DNA from: Flavobacteriales bacterium
GTDB lineage: Bacteria > Bacteroidota > Bacteroidia > Flavobacteriales_D > Crocinitomicaceae
Length of the DNA: 64,000 bases
Assembly: GCA_947497485.1 (NCBI GenBank)
Contig: CANMHB010000003.1
Coordinates: 62,001 to 126,000 of the forward strand
Direction: 5' to 3'
The translations under genes and the position numbers were made by a program. Shown one piece after another: positions 18,194 to 26,911 of the stretch; the stretch's first letter is position 1; each line of letters starts with the position of its first letter. A model generated the notes under the pieces. That model saw nothing but the letters and a program-made list of their open reading frames with translations, was not told the origin of the DNA and did not search any database.

Positions 18194-18568
18194 CTATTCT
18201 TTCTCTGCCGATTTTCGTTCTTTCAATTTTTCTTGAAGTTTGGTATATTGGTCAGCCGTTAAAACATCTTTTAACATACTCATACGTGCCTCATTATTTT
18301 GCTTAACTGCATTTCTTCTTTCTTCAGCAGTCATTTTTTGTTCCTGAAGACCTTTGTTTTTTTGGATAATTCCTAAATTAATTTGGTAAGCTTTTTCATA
18401 TTGATCGTTTGTCAAAGTTAATTCACTTTTCATACGATCTGTTTGAACTTTTGCTCTTTCCTCTGGAGTTTTTGCCTTAGAGGATTCAAGTTTGGTCATT
18501 TTACCTGTTTGAGCATTAACACCAAATGAAACGATAATTGATGCAATAATTAATTTAATAGTTTTCAT
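18194..18568 (-). CDS. Small periplasmic Spy/CpxP-like helical protein
   Basis: 124 residues. A signal peptide (MKTIKLIIASIIVSFGVNAQ) is followed by an entirely helical, highly charged chain. Two LTxxQ-type segments occur, LTNDQYEKA and LTADQYTKL, the repeat that marks the Spy/CpxP fold of periplasmic chaperones. Many Bacteroidota encode short proteins of this kind with unknown clients. The gene is monocistronic with a strong terminator immediately after it. The chaperone role is inference from the repeat motif. Confidence 0.75.
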   Translation of the reverse strand: MKTIKLIIASIIVSFGVNAQTGKMTKLESSKAKTPEERAKVQTDRMKSELTLTNDQYEKAYQINLGIIQKNKGLQEQKMTAEERRNAVKQNNEARMSMLKDVLTADQYTKLQEKLKERKSAEKE

Positions 18569-18680
18569 ATTCTAAATTTTTAAGGTTAAATTTTGATTTC
18601 CAATAATTATACCAAAACAAAAATAATAAAATATTTACTTTAAACTTTATTATTACTATTTTTAATTAAAATACTGATGC

Positions 18681-19058
18681 ATGAAAAGATCTGTCTATTT
18701 TTCAATTTTATTGTTGATTTCTTCGGTAATATTCAGTTTTAAATCTAGTAAATGTGGTTTGGAAGTTTTAAATTCATACACACAAGAGATAATGGGTAAA
18801 AACGTTGGTTTCTATGTTAAATTTAAAAATTCTTCCAAAAAGAGCATTGATGCCTTTGACTATTTGGTAAAATATATTGATGGGTTTAATGAATTGAAAG
18901 GTAAAAAAACATTTCGATGGCAATCAGGGAATGTAATAGACGAATTAGAGCCTGGTGAAACTTTAAAAGATGGCGCAACTAATTGGGTAAAAGGGGCTAA
19001 CAAAATTAAAGTTCTTATTACTCGCGTTCATTACACAGATAATACCACTTGTAACTAA
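18681..19058 (+). CDS. Small secreted protein of unknown function
   Basis: 125 residues with a signal peptide (hydrophobic residues 6-20). The mature part looks like a small beta-sandwich: FYVKFKNSSKKSIDAFDYLVKYID, then GNVIDELEPGETLKDGATNW. This layout resembles domains that carry comments on flanking tissue of transport or cell-wall proteins in other bacteria (FxLYD- or DUF5780-like), but I make no firm assignment. Two Cys residues at the ends of the mature chain (C24 and C124) could form a disulfide. It ends 13 bases before the convergent GH92 gene. Confidence 0.7.
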   Translation: MKRSVYFSILLLISSVIFSFKSSKCGLEVLNSYTQEIMGKNVGFYVKFKNSSKKSIDAFDYLVKYIDGFNELKGKKTFRWQSGNVIDELEPGETLKDGATNWVKGANKIKVLITRVHYTDNTTCN

Positions 19059-19071
19059 TTAAAGTACGTTT

Positions 19072-22038
19072 TTACCGAAAAACAAGTTCATCAAGAAACA
19101 TCCAAGTCTTATTTCCTTTTCCAAGATGCCATTCAGGACATGATCCAGGGTTGGTAATTTTATATCTGATTGATTTAACTTCAGTTGGTTTATAGGTGTC
19201 AATTATAAATTCCATTTTTTGAGGTATAACATCTGATGATTCAGCTTTTTTGATATTGATTGGCGACAATTTTTTAAAGGTTTTTCCATCAGAAGAGACT
19301 TCAATTTCGATTTGAGAAGGGTAAAATATCCAAGATTTTAAATCGCGAAAAGCGGATATTCCAAAAGAGCTTAAATACCGAATACTATCAAAGTTTACTT
19401 CTGCCAAAATGTTATCTCCGTAATATCCCTGCCAATCGCCAGTTCTAAAATCATTTCCACCTCGCAAACCATCAATTAATGCATTTTCACCAGATGCGGA
19501 GTATTGATTAGAGTATTTGGAATTGATTAAATTCAATTTTACCAAAGAATCCTTTTTGGTGAAATCACTCCAAATAACAGGGCTATGATAAACTCTTCGA
19601 TTTTCACTTCTATGTTGTAGTTTTACAAAAATCCTGCAACTTTTGTCAATGAAAAACGGTTTTTCATAAGTAATCCATTCACTAGAATCGATGCTGTAAA
19701 AAATGTAATGTTGGTCGCCAGGAAAAATATCATTGTATCCCAATGCTATTTTAGTTTTACCTTCAAAAACACGATTCTCGTTTTGTATAAAAGGTAGCGG
19801 TACAAAATCTGAAGAAATTGTTTCTTTATAAAATTGATCTTTTGTTTTAGTTGGATCACCTAATTTTGGATTCGGCCCCATTTCAAAGACCAGTAATCCT
19901 CCTTTAATCAGTTCATTATGATCGATTTGATTGTCAATAATTTCTTGATTATTCCATTTAACCGACTGAACAAACTTATTGTTAATTGAATTGTTTTGGG
20001 TAACGATTGATATTTGCTTTCCATTTTCCAATGTGAAAGATGCTTGTTCAAATAGAGGTCTGCCAATTTGATAATCCGTATTACTAGGAGAAATAGGATA
20101 TAGACCTAACGAACTTAAAACATACCACGAGCTCATTTGACCACAATCTTCATTTCCCGCTAAACCGTCTGGACTATTCTTATATTGGTCTTGCAAAATT
20201 TTATCGACGTAATTTTGCGTTTTATAGGGAGCATTTGTGAAATTATATAAGTAAGCCATGTGATGAGATGGCTCATTTCCATGCGCATATTGCCCTATTA
20301 ATCCTGTAATATCTGCTTGTTCGCGACCGGTAAGTTTCATTTCAGTGGTAAATAGTCTATCAAGCCAATTTTCTAAAGAGTCTTTTCCACCTAAGAGATT
20401 GGTAAGTGTTTCAATATGTTGAGGAGCATAAAGCGAATATTGCCAGCTGTTAGCCTCAGTATAGTTAAAGTTTACTTCCGCAGGATCAAACGGACCAAAC
20501 CACTGAGCACCCCTTCTGGCGCGCATAAATTTTGTTTTCGGATCGTATAAATTGATGAAGTTAAAACTACTTTTTTGATACGCTTTGAAAATGCTATCTT
20601 TTCCTAATCCCTTCGCAAATTGAGCGATACAGTAGTCGTCATAGGCGTATTCAAGTGTTTTTGAAACCGATTCAGGTTCATCATTAGAGCTTATAAATCC
20701 TTGGCTTCTAAATTGATCTTTCCCAAGTTCATTTATTTTTGACGTAGCAATCATTGCTTTAAAAGCCTTTTCAGGATCGAAATCACGAATTCCTTTCAGA
20801 TAAGCATCCGCAATTACCGATGCGCTATGATAACCAATCATACAATCTGTTTCATTCGCAGAAAGTTCCCAAACCGGTAGATCGCCTGTTTGATCATATT
20901 GATTTAAAAAACTGGTAATAAAATCAGAAGTTCTTTTTTGCTGAACATGCGTAAAAAGGGGATGGGTCGCCCTGTAAGTGTCCCAAAGAGAGAAAACCGT
21001 GTATTGGTTTTTTCCTTTTTCTGTTTCATGAATCAAATTATCATGTCCACGATAACGTCCATCTGAATCATTAAAAATATTTGGTGCTACGAATGAATGA
21101 TAAAGTGCAGTATAGAAAATTGTTTTTTGGTTAATATCACTTGTTTGAATTTGAATTTTACCTAATTCATTGTTCCATAATTTTTCGGTCGAATCACGAA
21201 GTAAATCAAAATAATCTGTAGAATTATTGTTGGGTTTATTTAAGAAATCAAGTTCCGAAAGGTTTGATTCAGCACCTTTTTCATCGACTGCCGAAATTCC
21301 TATTTTAATTAAAACTTTTCCTGTTTTTTTTGGAAAAACTAGTAATAATTTATTCCGACCTTTTGACTTGATTTTCTTTGCTTTAATGAAAGATTCACTC
21401 GTTTCTAAATAGAAATAAAAATGTTGTTTTTTTGCCCATCCTTCAGAAATTCGGTTGCCAGAAATTTTGTTTTTTGATAGAATATTAAAATTTGCCTCTA
21501 ACAACTTATCTCGAGGATCAGAATCCAATAAAATGTATTTCTTGCCCTTTTTGTTTAAAAAAGTATACTCATGGAAACCACATCTTAATCCTGCGGTTAA
21601 TCGAACTTTGATGTTTTCGTCTCTCAAAAAGACCTCATAATATCCGGGGCTTGCTTTTTCATCGGAGTGGAAAAATTTAGATCCATAGCCTTTGTTTACA
21701 TTTTCAAGTTTTGACGAGATTTTTACTTTTCCAGATTGAGGAATAATCAATAAATCACAATAATCAGGCACTCCTGTTCCACTTAGATGTGTTTGACTGA
21801 ATCCATATATAATTGAATCCGAATAATGATATCCTGAACAGCCATCCCAATCATCTTTTCGAGTATCAGGAGAAATCTGAATCATTCCAAAGGGTGCCGT
21901 TGCCCCAGGGTATGTGTGTCCATGTCCGCCTGTTCCAATAAATGGATTAACAAATGAGGAATAATTCAATTCAATGTTATTTTGAGAAATTACATTGGAG
22001 ATAATAAGCAATGAAAATAGAGAAATTATTTGCCTCAT
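19072..22038 (-). CDS. GH92 family alpha-mannosidase, secreted
   Basis: 988 residues. A signal peptide (residues 1-18) is followed by the GH92 N-terminal domain (FVNPFIGTGGHGHTYPGA, then PFGMIQISPDT and GFSQTHLSGTG). The (alpha/alpha)6 catalytic domain contains the hallmark AGNEDCGQMSSWYVLSSLG. About 250 extra C-terminal residues look like a chitobiase-type beta domain (YKPTEVKSIRYKI and similar) and a discoidin-like carbohydrate-binding domain. GH92 enzymes are calcium-dependent exo-mannosidases, mostly alpha-1,2. It lies 20 bases after the glycosyltransferase gene in the same direction. Confidence 0.94.
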   Translation of the reverse strand: MRQIISLFSLLIISNVISQNNIELNYSSFVNPFIGTGGHGHTYPGATAPFGMIQISPDTRKDDWDGCSGYHYSDSIIYGFSQTHLSGTGVPDYCDLLIIPQSGKVKISSKLENVNKGYGSKFFHSDEKASPGYYEVFLRDENIKVRLTAGLRCGFHEYTFLNKKGKKYILLDSDPRDKLLEANFNILSKNKISGNRISEGWAKKQHFYFYLETSESFIKAKKIKSKGRNKLLLVFPKKTGKVLIKIGISAVDEKGAESNLSELDFLNKPNNNSTDYFDLLRDSTEKLWNNELGKIQIQTSDINQKTIFYTALYHSFVAPNIFNDSDGRYRGHDNLIHETEKGKNQYTVFSLWDTYRATHPLFTHVQQKRTSDFITSFLNQYDQTGDLPVWELSANETDCMIGYHSASVIADAYLKGIRDFDPEKAFKAMIATSKINELGKDQFRSQGFISSNDEPESVSKTLEYAYDDYCIAQFAKGLGKDSIFKAYQKSSFNFINLYDPKTKFMRARRGAQWFGPFDPAEVNFNYTEANSWQYSLYAPQHIETLTNLLGGKDSLENWLDRLFTTEMKLTGREQADITGLIGQYAHGNEPSHHMAYLYNFTNAPYKTQNYVDKILQDQYKNSPDGLAGNEDCGQMSSWYVLSSLGLYPISPSNTDYQIGRPLFEQASFTLENGKQISIVTQNNSINNKFVQSVKWNNQEIIDNQIDHNELIKGGLLVFEMGPNPKLGDPTKTKDQFYKETISSDFVPLPFIQNENRVFEGKTKIALGYNDIFPGDQHYIFYSIDSSEWITYEKPFFIDKSCRIFVKLQHRSENRRVYHSPVIWSDFTKKDSLVKLNLINSKYSNQYSASGENALIDGLRGGNDFRTGDWQGYYGDNILAEVNFDSIRYLSSFGISAFRDLKSWIFYPSQIEIEVSSDGKTFKKLSPINIKKAESSDVIPQKMEFIIDTYKPTEVKSIRYKITNPGSCPEWHLGKGNKTWMFLDELVFR

Positions 22039-22058
22039 GTTTATCCTAATTAATTGGT

Positions 22059-23081
22059 TTAAGTATCAAATTTTCTCGAGTTGAGTTGTGAAAAAAACTT
22101 ATTCTTCTGAATGAAAAAGGACCAAATTATGCTTCCATGAAAATAGTGAACGACCCCATCATCAGATTTCAATGCTTTTCTTGCCTTTAATAATTTTGGC
22201 AAATTTCTGTATAGCGCTACGTGTGACAGAAAAACCTTCCAGAAAAAAGTAATTTTTCCTGAAAATAGAAATTTTATTGCTGCAATTCCATCGAGAGCCA
22301 TTCTTCTAAAAAGTTTAGGGAAAAGCAATCCAGGGTGATTTTTTACCAACATAAATAAATTATTTCTAAAATTTAGAAAAATCTTATTTGAAGAATTATA
22401 GGGTAACGTTCCGCCACCAAGATGATAAACAGTGCTTAACGGATTGCATTGAAATTTATATCCCTTTTTGGCTAGTCTCAAACAAAGATCAATTTCTTCC
22501 ATATGAGCAAAAAAAGTCTCGTCAAATCCCTCAGCTAAATGAAATAAATCTGCACGCATGAGCATAGCTGCACCACTTGTCCAAGTTATTTCGATTGGGT
22601 AATCATATTGACCTTCATCTATTTCCGTGGTTTCAAAGATTCTACCTCGACAAAAAGGAAAATAATCCTTATCTAAAAATCCTCCTGCTGCACCTGCATG
22701 TTCAAATTTGTCTTTATCTTGATAGGAACGGATTTTTGGTTGACATGCTGCAATTTCAGAATCTTCGAAAACGTTTAGTAATGGATTTATCCAATTTTCA
22801 GTTACTTCGACATCTGAATTAAGTAGAAGATAAAACTCAAATCGATTTTTTAGCTGCTCAAGAGCATCGTTATATCCTTTTGCAAATCCATCATTGCGTT
22901 CATTTCTGATAATTTCAATTTCTGGAAAGCGACTTTCTACGAAAGAAATGGAATCATCTTTACTTGCATTATCGGCTAGGATTATATTAAACGGTTTTGA
23001 AAATTCGACAACACTTGGTAAAAAAGTTTCCAAATGCTTTCGTCCATTGTAATTCAGTATAACAACAGCAAGTTTTTGCAT
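22059..23081 (-). CDS. Family 2 glycosyltransferase
   Basis: 340 residues. The GT-A fold starts at once (VVILNYNGRKHLETFLPS), the nucleotide-binding D is in LADNASKD, the DxD-type motif is NSDVE (about residues 88-92), and a later HMEEIDLCLRL matches the family's ED-containing acceptor motif. It resembles rhamnosyl/N-glycan-type GT2 enzymes. The C-terminal 80 residues are basic and hydrophobic (FRNNLFMLVKNHPG), typical of membrane-associated members. It sits 2 bases after the GWxTD gene. Sugar specificity cannot be told. Confidence 0.9.
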   Translation of the reverse strand: MQKLAVVILNYNGRKHLETFLPSVVEFSKPFNIILADNASKDDSISFVESRFPEIEIIRNERNDGFAKGYNDALEQLKNRFEFYLLLNSDVEVTENWINPLLNVFEDSEIAACQPKIRSYQDKDKFEHAGAAGGFLDKDYFPFCRGRIFETTEIDEGQYDYPIEITWTSGAAMLMRADLFHLAEGFDETFFAHMEEIDLCLRLAKKGYKFQCNPLSTVYHLGGGTLPYNSSNKIFLNFRNNLFMLVKNHPGLLFPKLFRRMALDGIAAIKFLFSGKITFFWKVFLSHVALYRNLPKLLKARKALKSDDGVVHYFHGSIIWSFFIQKNKFFSQLNSRKFDT

Positions 23082-23083
23082 AA

Positions 23084-24538
23084 TTAATACTGTCTGAAAT
23101 AATCATTGCTGTTTCCTCCCCAATGATCTTCTTTAAATCTATTAGGGTTATCGACATCGCCATTGACCGTATTTCTTTTATTAAGAATTTGTTGCCAAGC
23201 TGGATTTTTTAATTCTCCTAACATGTCTGAATGAAGAAGTCTATATGCATTATTCACTAAATCAGGATTGTAGAAAACAAATCTTCTGTTGCTGAATTTA
23301 CCGATTTTATTGTAAGTCCAAATTTCATAAGGATATTCCGAGGGCGAAGTTTCTTTCGAAACAATATTGTTCGGCGCACCATATTTCAGAAACACTCTCC
23401 CGCGATCGGTTTCAAATCCTTGCTGATAATTTGTATGATACATTTTTTCAGCTTGTTGAACTTGCGTTTTATATTTTATCCAAGCTTCGTAATTATTTTT
23501 CTCGGCAGTTTGAACCCAAAAAGCTTGAATGTGTTTTCGAGATTTCAATTTGTCTTTTGTTTTATAAGTCGTAATTAGATTTTTGATTTCAGCGGGTTTG
23601 GCAATTGGAATAAGACTTTCGAGGTAATAAAAAACACTATCTTCGGTTATGGTATTCTGAAATGCAGGATCAAGTACGATATTTTCAGGATTAAATTCAA
23701 TCTCGAGGTCATTACTTCTTTGAAATAAATATGAACTTTTCGATATTAGATTTAGTTTCTTGTCAGTTAAAATAACCTCTAGACGATAGTTTCCAGTATT
23801 TAACTTCGAAATATCTAATGTCTTCATCATTGGTATTACCTCTGCAGCTTCAGCACGGGTAAATGATGCAAAATCTTCCAATTCTTCGCCACTGTCATCG
23901 TTAAAAATCTTTTGGATTATACCAACTATCGAATCTCCAATTTTATTTGAATTGTAAACTTCGTAATAAGCTGGTATTTTGTTTAAATCGGAAGGAAAAA
24001 AACTGGAAATCAGCGGAATCATGTGGTAGCCAGATTTAACGAAATTACTTTCCTGTGTTGATTCAAAAGCATATTCTACAATCTCTATGTCAGATACGGA
24101 AGGATTAGTTTTAAAATCATCAATACTAACTTTTTGCTTTCCACCAGTTTGAGATTTTGAATTATTCACATCACCTAACTGAATTTTTATGTCATATTCA
24201 CCTGGCTCTAGAACAAAACGCTTTAATTCATAAAAATCTTCAATTACGCTATCTTTTGCAATGGGAGATTCCAAAATATAGGCATCAGATTTGATGATGG
24301 AATCATTTTTTAAAATATCAAATTCAATACTTACTTTAGCTTGAAGACCATCTTTAGTGGAAATATATTTCACACTTGGACCAACGAATTGAAGATATAT
24401 TTCCAAATAATTCCCAATTTCAGGAGCATAAAACTGTTTGGTATCTAGGTAAGCTTTTATTTTCTTATCCTGCGCTTCAGCTTTGAAAATTGATACAACT
24501 AAAAGAAAAGAAAAATAATAGTTCAATTTAAATTTCAT
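23084..24538 (-). CDS. GWxTD domain-containing secreted protein
   Basis: 484 residues with a signal peptide (residues 1-22, cleavage after AEA). The C-terminal part has the GWxTD-domain pattern, here as GFETDRGRVFLKYGAPN followed by YPYEIWTYNK and RFVFYNPD. The middle is beta-rich. The function of GWxTD proteins is unknown; they occur in Bacteroidota and related phyla, often with secretion or peptidase genes. The first Trp of the motif is Phe here. It is the second gene of a minus-strand series helicase, GWxTD, glycosyltransferase, GH92. Confidence 0.85.
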   Translation of the reverse strand: MKFKLNYYFSFLLVVSIFKAEAQDKKIKAYLDTKQFYAPEIGNYLEIYLQFVGPSVKYISTKDGLQAKVSIEFDILKNDSIIKSDAYILESPIAKDSVIEDFYELKRFVLEPGEYDIKIQLGDVNNSKSQTGGKQKVSIDDFKTNPSVSDIEIVEYAFESTQESNFVKSGYHMIPLISSFFPSDLNKIPAYYEVYNSNKIGDSIVGIIQKIFNDDSGEELEDFASFTRAEAAEVIPMMKTLDISKLNTGNYRLEVILTDKKLNLISKSSYLFQRSNDLEIEFNPENIVLDPAFQNTITEDSVFYYLESLIPIAKPAEIKNLITTYKTKDKLKSRKHIQAFWVQTAEKNNYEAWIKYKTQVQQAEKMYHTNYQQGFETDRGRVFLKYGAPNNIVSKETSPSEYPYEIWTYNKIGKFSNRRFVFYNPDLVNNAYRLLHSDMLGELKNPAWQQILNKRNTVNGDVDNPNRFKEDHWGGNSNDYFRQY

Positions 24539-24576
24539 AGAGATAATTGCCTTCCTTCGAAATTACGAATTTAACA

Positions 24577-26085
24577 TTAATCTTCGATCATAAGTCGCAG
24601 TTTTTGTGCGAGCTGCCGATTGTATGTTTCGAAGAGATATTTGAAATAATTGTCTGTGCATTTAGAAATGCACTTGGTATATTGTTTAATTCGATGTTCA
24701 ATATGATCTTGAAGTATTCCTTGAAGTGCTAAGGCATGATCGAGATTTTTAGCTGATTTTTGTATCGCTTCAAAATGGTTTTCAAGCGATAAATCAATAC
24801 ATTTTTTTCCTTTTAAGCCTTTTTCCATACTTTCAAAGTAAGCCTCTTTTATACTAAAGCTATCGAGGATTTCCGTATCAATTAATTTGCTAAATCCTTT
24901 AGGGAATTCGAATTCAACTTCAAATTCCATATCCTCCATTTCTGAAATACGAGATTCCAAAAAGCGATCTGGAAAACGAAACGCATCTTGCCAGTTGATA
25001 TAATCTTGCCAAAGCCCAAATCGCCTAACATTATTACCAAGATCTATGATTTTGAAATCAGATTTATTGGACAATCGGCGTGAGCCACGACCAATCATCT
25101 GGTGATACAAAGTTAGAGATCGCGTCGCTCGATTGATAATGATTGTCTCAACTGTTGGCTCATCAAATCCGGTGGTAAGAATTCCAACAGATGTTAGGAT
25201 GGCATCCGGTGTCTCTTTAAACCACTTTAAAACGTCCTTTCTGTCTTTATCCGAAAATGTAGAGTCAAGATGTCTGATGTTATGTTTTAGTTTTTTAAAG
25301 AGTTCTTCAACTCGCCTTGAAGTTTCTATACCTGCATTGAAAATTAAAGTTTTGGTCCCTAAGGCAACTTCCTCATAGGCAAAAATCAGTTTTTCTTGCA
25401 TGAAATAATTACTGTAAAGGACATCCGAACTACTAATCGTGAAATCACCATTAGATCCTATTTTTAAACCATGAAGATTAACGTCGTATGAAAAGGTTTC
25501 AGCATTAGCTAAATAGCTTTTTTCAATCAAATTAGAGATCGATTCACCAACCAAGAGTTTGTTGTAATGATCCTTTAGTGGTAAAGCTTTATTACTGCTT
25601 AATGGTGTGGCGGTGACCCCTAAAATGTTACAATTTTCGTAGTACTGAAATATTTTTCGAAAACTATTGTAATGAGCCTCATCGACAATTACTAAGCCTA
25701 TGTTTTCAATGAAATTCTCGTTATCTATCAAACGATTATTCAATGTTTCAACCATCGCAATAAAACAATGGTAATCATGTTGATCATTGGAATGTTTAAC
25801 TTCAGAACTTATGACCTTATTATCAACACCAATGGCAAAAAGTTGTTTAGAAGTTTGAACGGATAATTCAATGCGATGCGTAAGAATAAGTACTTTTTTA
25901 TTCCATTCTTCAATATATTGACGTGCGATTTCAGAAAATATGACTGTTTTGCCTCCTCCGGTGGGTAACTGATACAATAAATTGAAATCAGTACCATTTT
26001 TTCTTATTTCGTCTAAAACTTGTTTTACGGTGGTTTCTTGAAATGGATAAAGCTTTTTAGCTTGATAAAGGTCTGTGTCGATCAT
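24577..26085 (-). CDS. Superfamily 2 DEAD/DEAH-box helicase
   Basis: 502 residues from the ATG at 26085; a TTG two codons earlier is in the promoter region. Helicase motifs are complete: a YPFQ Q-like motif, Walker A TGGGKT (about 41-46), DEAH in VIVDEAHYNSF, TATP, and motif VI QMIGRGSRR. The arrangement is that of ResIII/UvrB-type SF2 helicases of the XPB-like group rather than DEAD RNA helicases. The C-terminal 110 residues are helical and lack a nuclease or other recognisable domain. It could act on DNA repair or defence substrates, but nothing nearby points to a defence island. Confidence 0.87.
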   Translation of the reverse strand: MIDTDLYQAKKLYPFQETTVKQVLDEIRKNGTDFNLLYQLPTGGGKTVIFSEIARQYIEEWNKKVLILTHRIELSVQTSKQLFAIGVDNKVISSEVKHSNDQHDYHCFIAMVETLNNRLIDNENFIENIGLVIVDEAHYNSFRKIFQYYENCNILGVTATPLSSNKALPLKDHYNKLLVGESISNLIEKSYLANAETFSYDVNLHGLKIGSNGDFTISSSDVLYSNYFMQEKLIFAYEEVALGTKTLIFNAGIETSRRVEELFKKLKHNIRHLDSTFSDKDRKDVLKWFKETPDAILTSVGILTTGFDEPTVETIIINRATRSLTLYHQMIGRGSRRLSNKSDFKIIDLGNNVRRFGLWQDYINWQDAFRFPDRFLESRISEMEDMEFEVEFEFPKGFSKLIDTEILDSFSIKEAYFESMEKGLKGKKCIDLSLENHFEAIQKSAKNLDHALALQGILQDHIEHRIKQYTKCISKCTDNYFKYLFETYNRQLAQKLRLMIED

Positions 26086-26102
26086 GTTCAATTGGCAATT
26101 TG

Positions 26103-26110
26103 CAAAATTA
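26103..26110 (-). promoter_or_regulatory. -7 promoter box of the SF2 helicase operon
   Basis: The minus strand reads TAATTTTG, matching TAnnTTTG, 17 bases before the ATG at 26085. Confidence 0.42.
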
Positions 26111-26146
26111 CTGCCTTTATTTGAATTAAAATTAGTTTAACACAAA

Positions 26147-26878
26147 TTATCTTACCCAATGGTAAAGAAATATTCCTGTGGCAATTCCAACATTGAGTGA
26201 CTCAGCCCCACCGAAACCTTGGATTGTAATTGGATTTGTGATTTTTTTGATGATTCCAGAAGATATTCCTTGACCTTCATTTCCCAAAACGAGAACTTTT
26301 ATATCCTTTGGATTTACTTCGGTTAAACGCTGTCCATCGAGCAGAGCTCCGTGAATTGGAACATTCAAATTGCTAATAAAATCGGATAGTTCAGTATAGA
26401 TAATGTTCATTCTAAAAATACTACCCATTGAGGCTTGAATAACTTTTTGATTATAACAATCTACTGTGTTTTTTGAACAAACGATTTGTGTCAAACCAAA
26501 CCAATCTGCAGTTCGAATTATCGTTCCTAAATTTCCTGGGTCTTGAATGCCGTCTAGAATAATTATTTTTTCGGCTACATTGATTTCTTTTGAAGTATCC
26601 TTGGAAACTACCGCTAAAATTTTAGGGGGTGTGTTTAAAGTTGAAACTTTTGATAAATCATTTTCATTTCCAACAAATACATTTTCAATATTTTCGAGCT
26701 TGTATTTTAAAATTAATTCAGAAGTTGCAAGTATAAAAAGAATTCGATTAGGATTGATTTCCAGGATTTCAGAGATAATTTTTTCGCCTTCCACAATGAA
26801 ACAATCGGATTCATCACGATTTTTTTTTAATCCTAATCCCCTCAGCCATTTAATCTTCTGTATCGAAATTTTTTCCAA
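26147..26878 (-). CDS. TrmH/SpoU-family RNA methyltransferase
   Basis: 243 residues. The N-terminal substrate-binding part (LKKNRDESDCFIVEGEKII) precedes a trefoil-knot SPOUT domain with the three family motifs: ILDGIQDPGNLGTIIRTADWFG, LGNEGQGIS and ESLNVGIATGIFLYHW. It should 2'-O-methylate a ribose in rRNA or tRNA using S-adenosylmethionine. The start is a TTG at 26878: a stop codon lies four codons upstream and no ATG exists before the family motifs. Only 33 bases separate it from the divergent Omp85 gene, which also lacks an ATG start. Confidence 0.9.
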   Translation of the reverse strand: MEKISIQKIKWLRGLGLKKNRDESDCFIVEGEKIISEILEINPNRILFILATSELILKYKLENIENVFVGNENDLSKVSTLNTPPKILAVVSKDTSKEINVAEKIIILDGIQDPGNLGTIIRTADWFGLTQIVCSKNTVDCYNQKVIQASMGSIFRMNIIYTELSDFISNLNVPIHGALLDGQRLTEVNPKDIKVLVLGNEGQGISSGIIKKITNPITIQGFGGAESLNVGIATGIFLYHWVR

Positions 26879-26888
26879 TTGATATGCT

Positions 26889-26896
26889 TATTTTTG
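26889..26896 (+). promoter_or_regulatory. -7 promoter box of the Omp85 operon
   Basis: TATTTTTG matches TAnnTTTG and ends 15 bases before the GTG start at 26912, inside the 33-base divergent gap. Confidence 0.42.
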
Positions 26897-26911
26897 TAAA
26901 TAAATTCTTCA

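Noticed and set aside
24577-26085. SF2 helicase as part of a defence system
   Set aside because: Neighbours are glycan, GWxTD and RNA-methyltransferase genes; no nuclease, methylase or toxin partner is adjacent.
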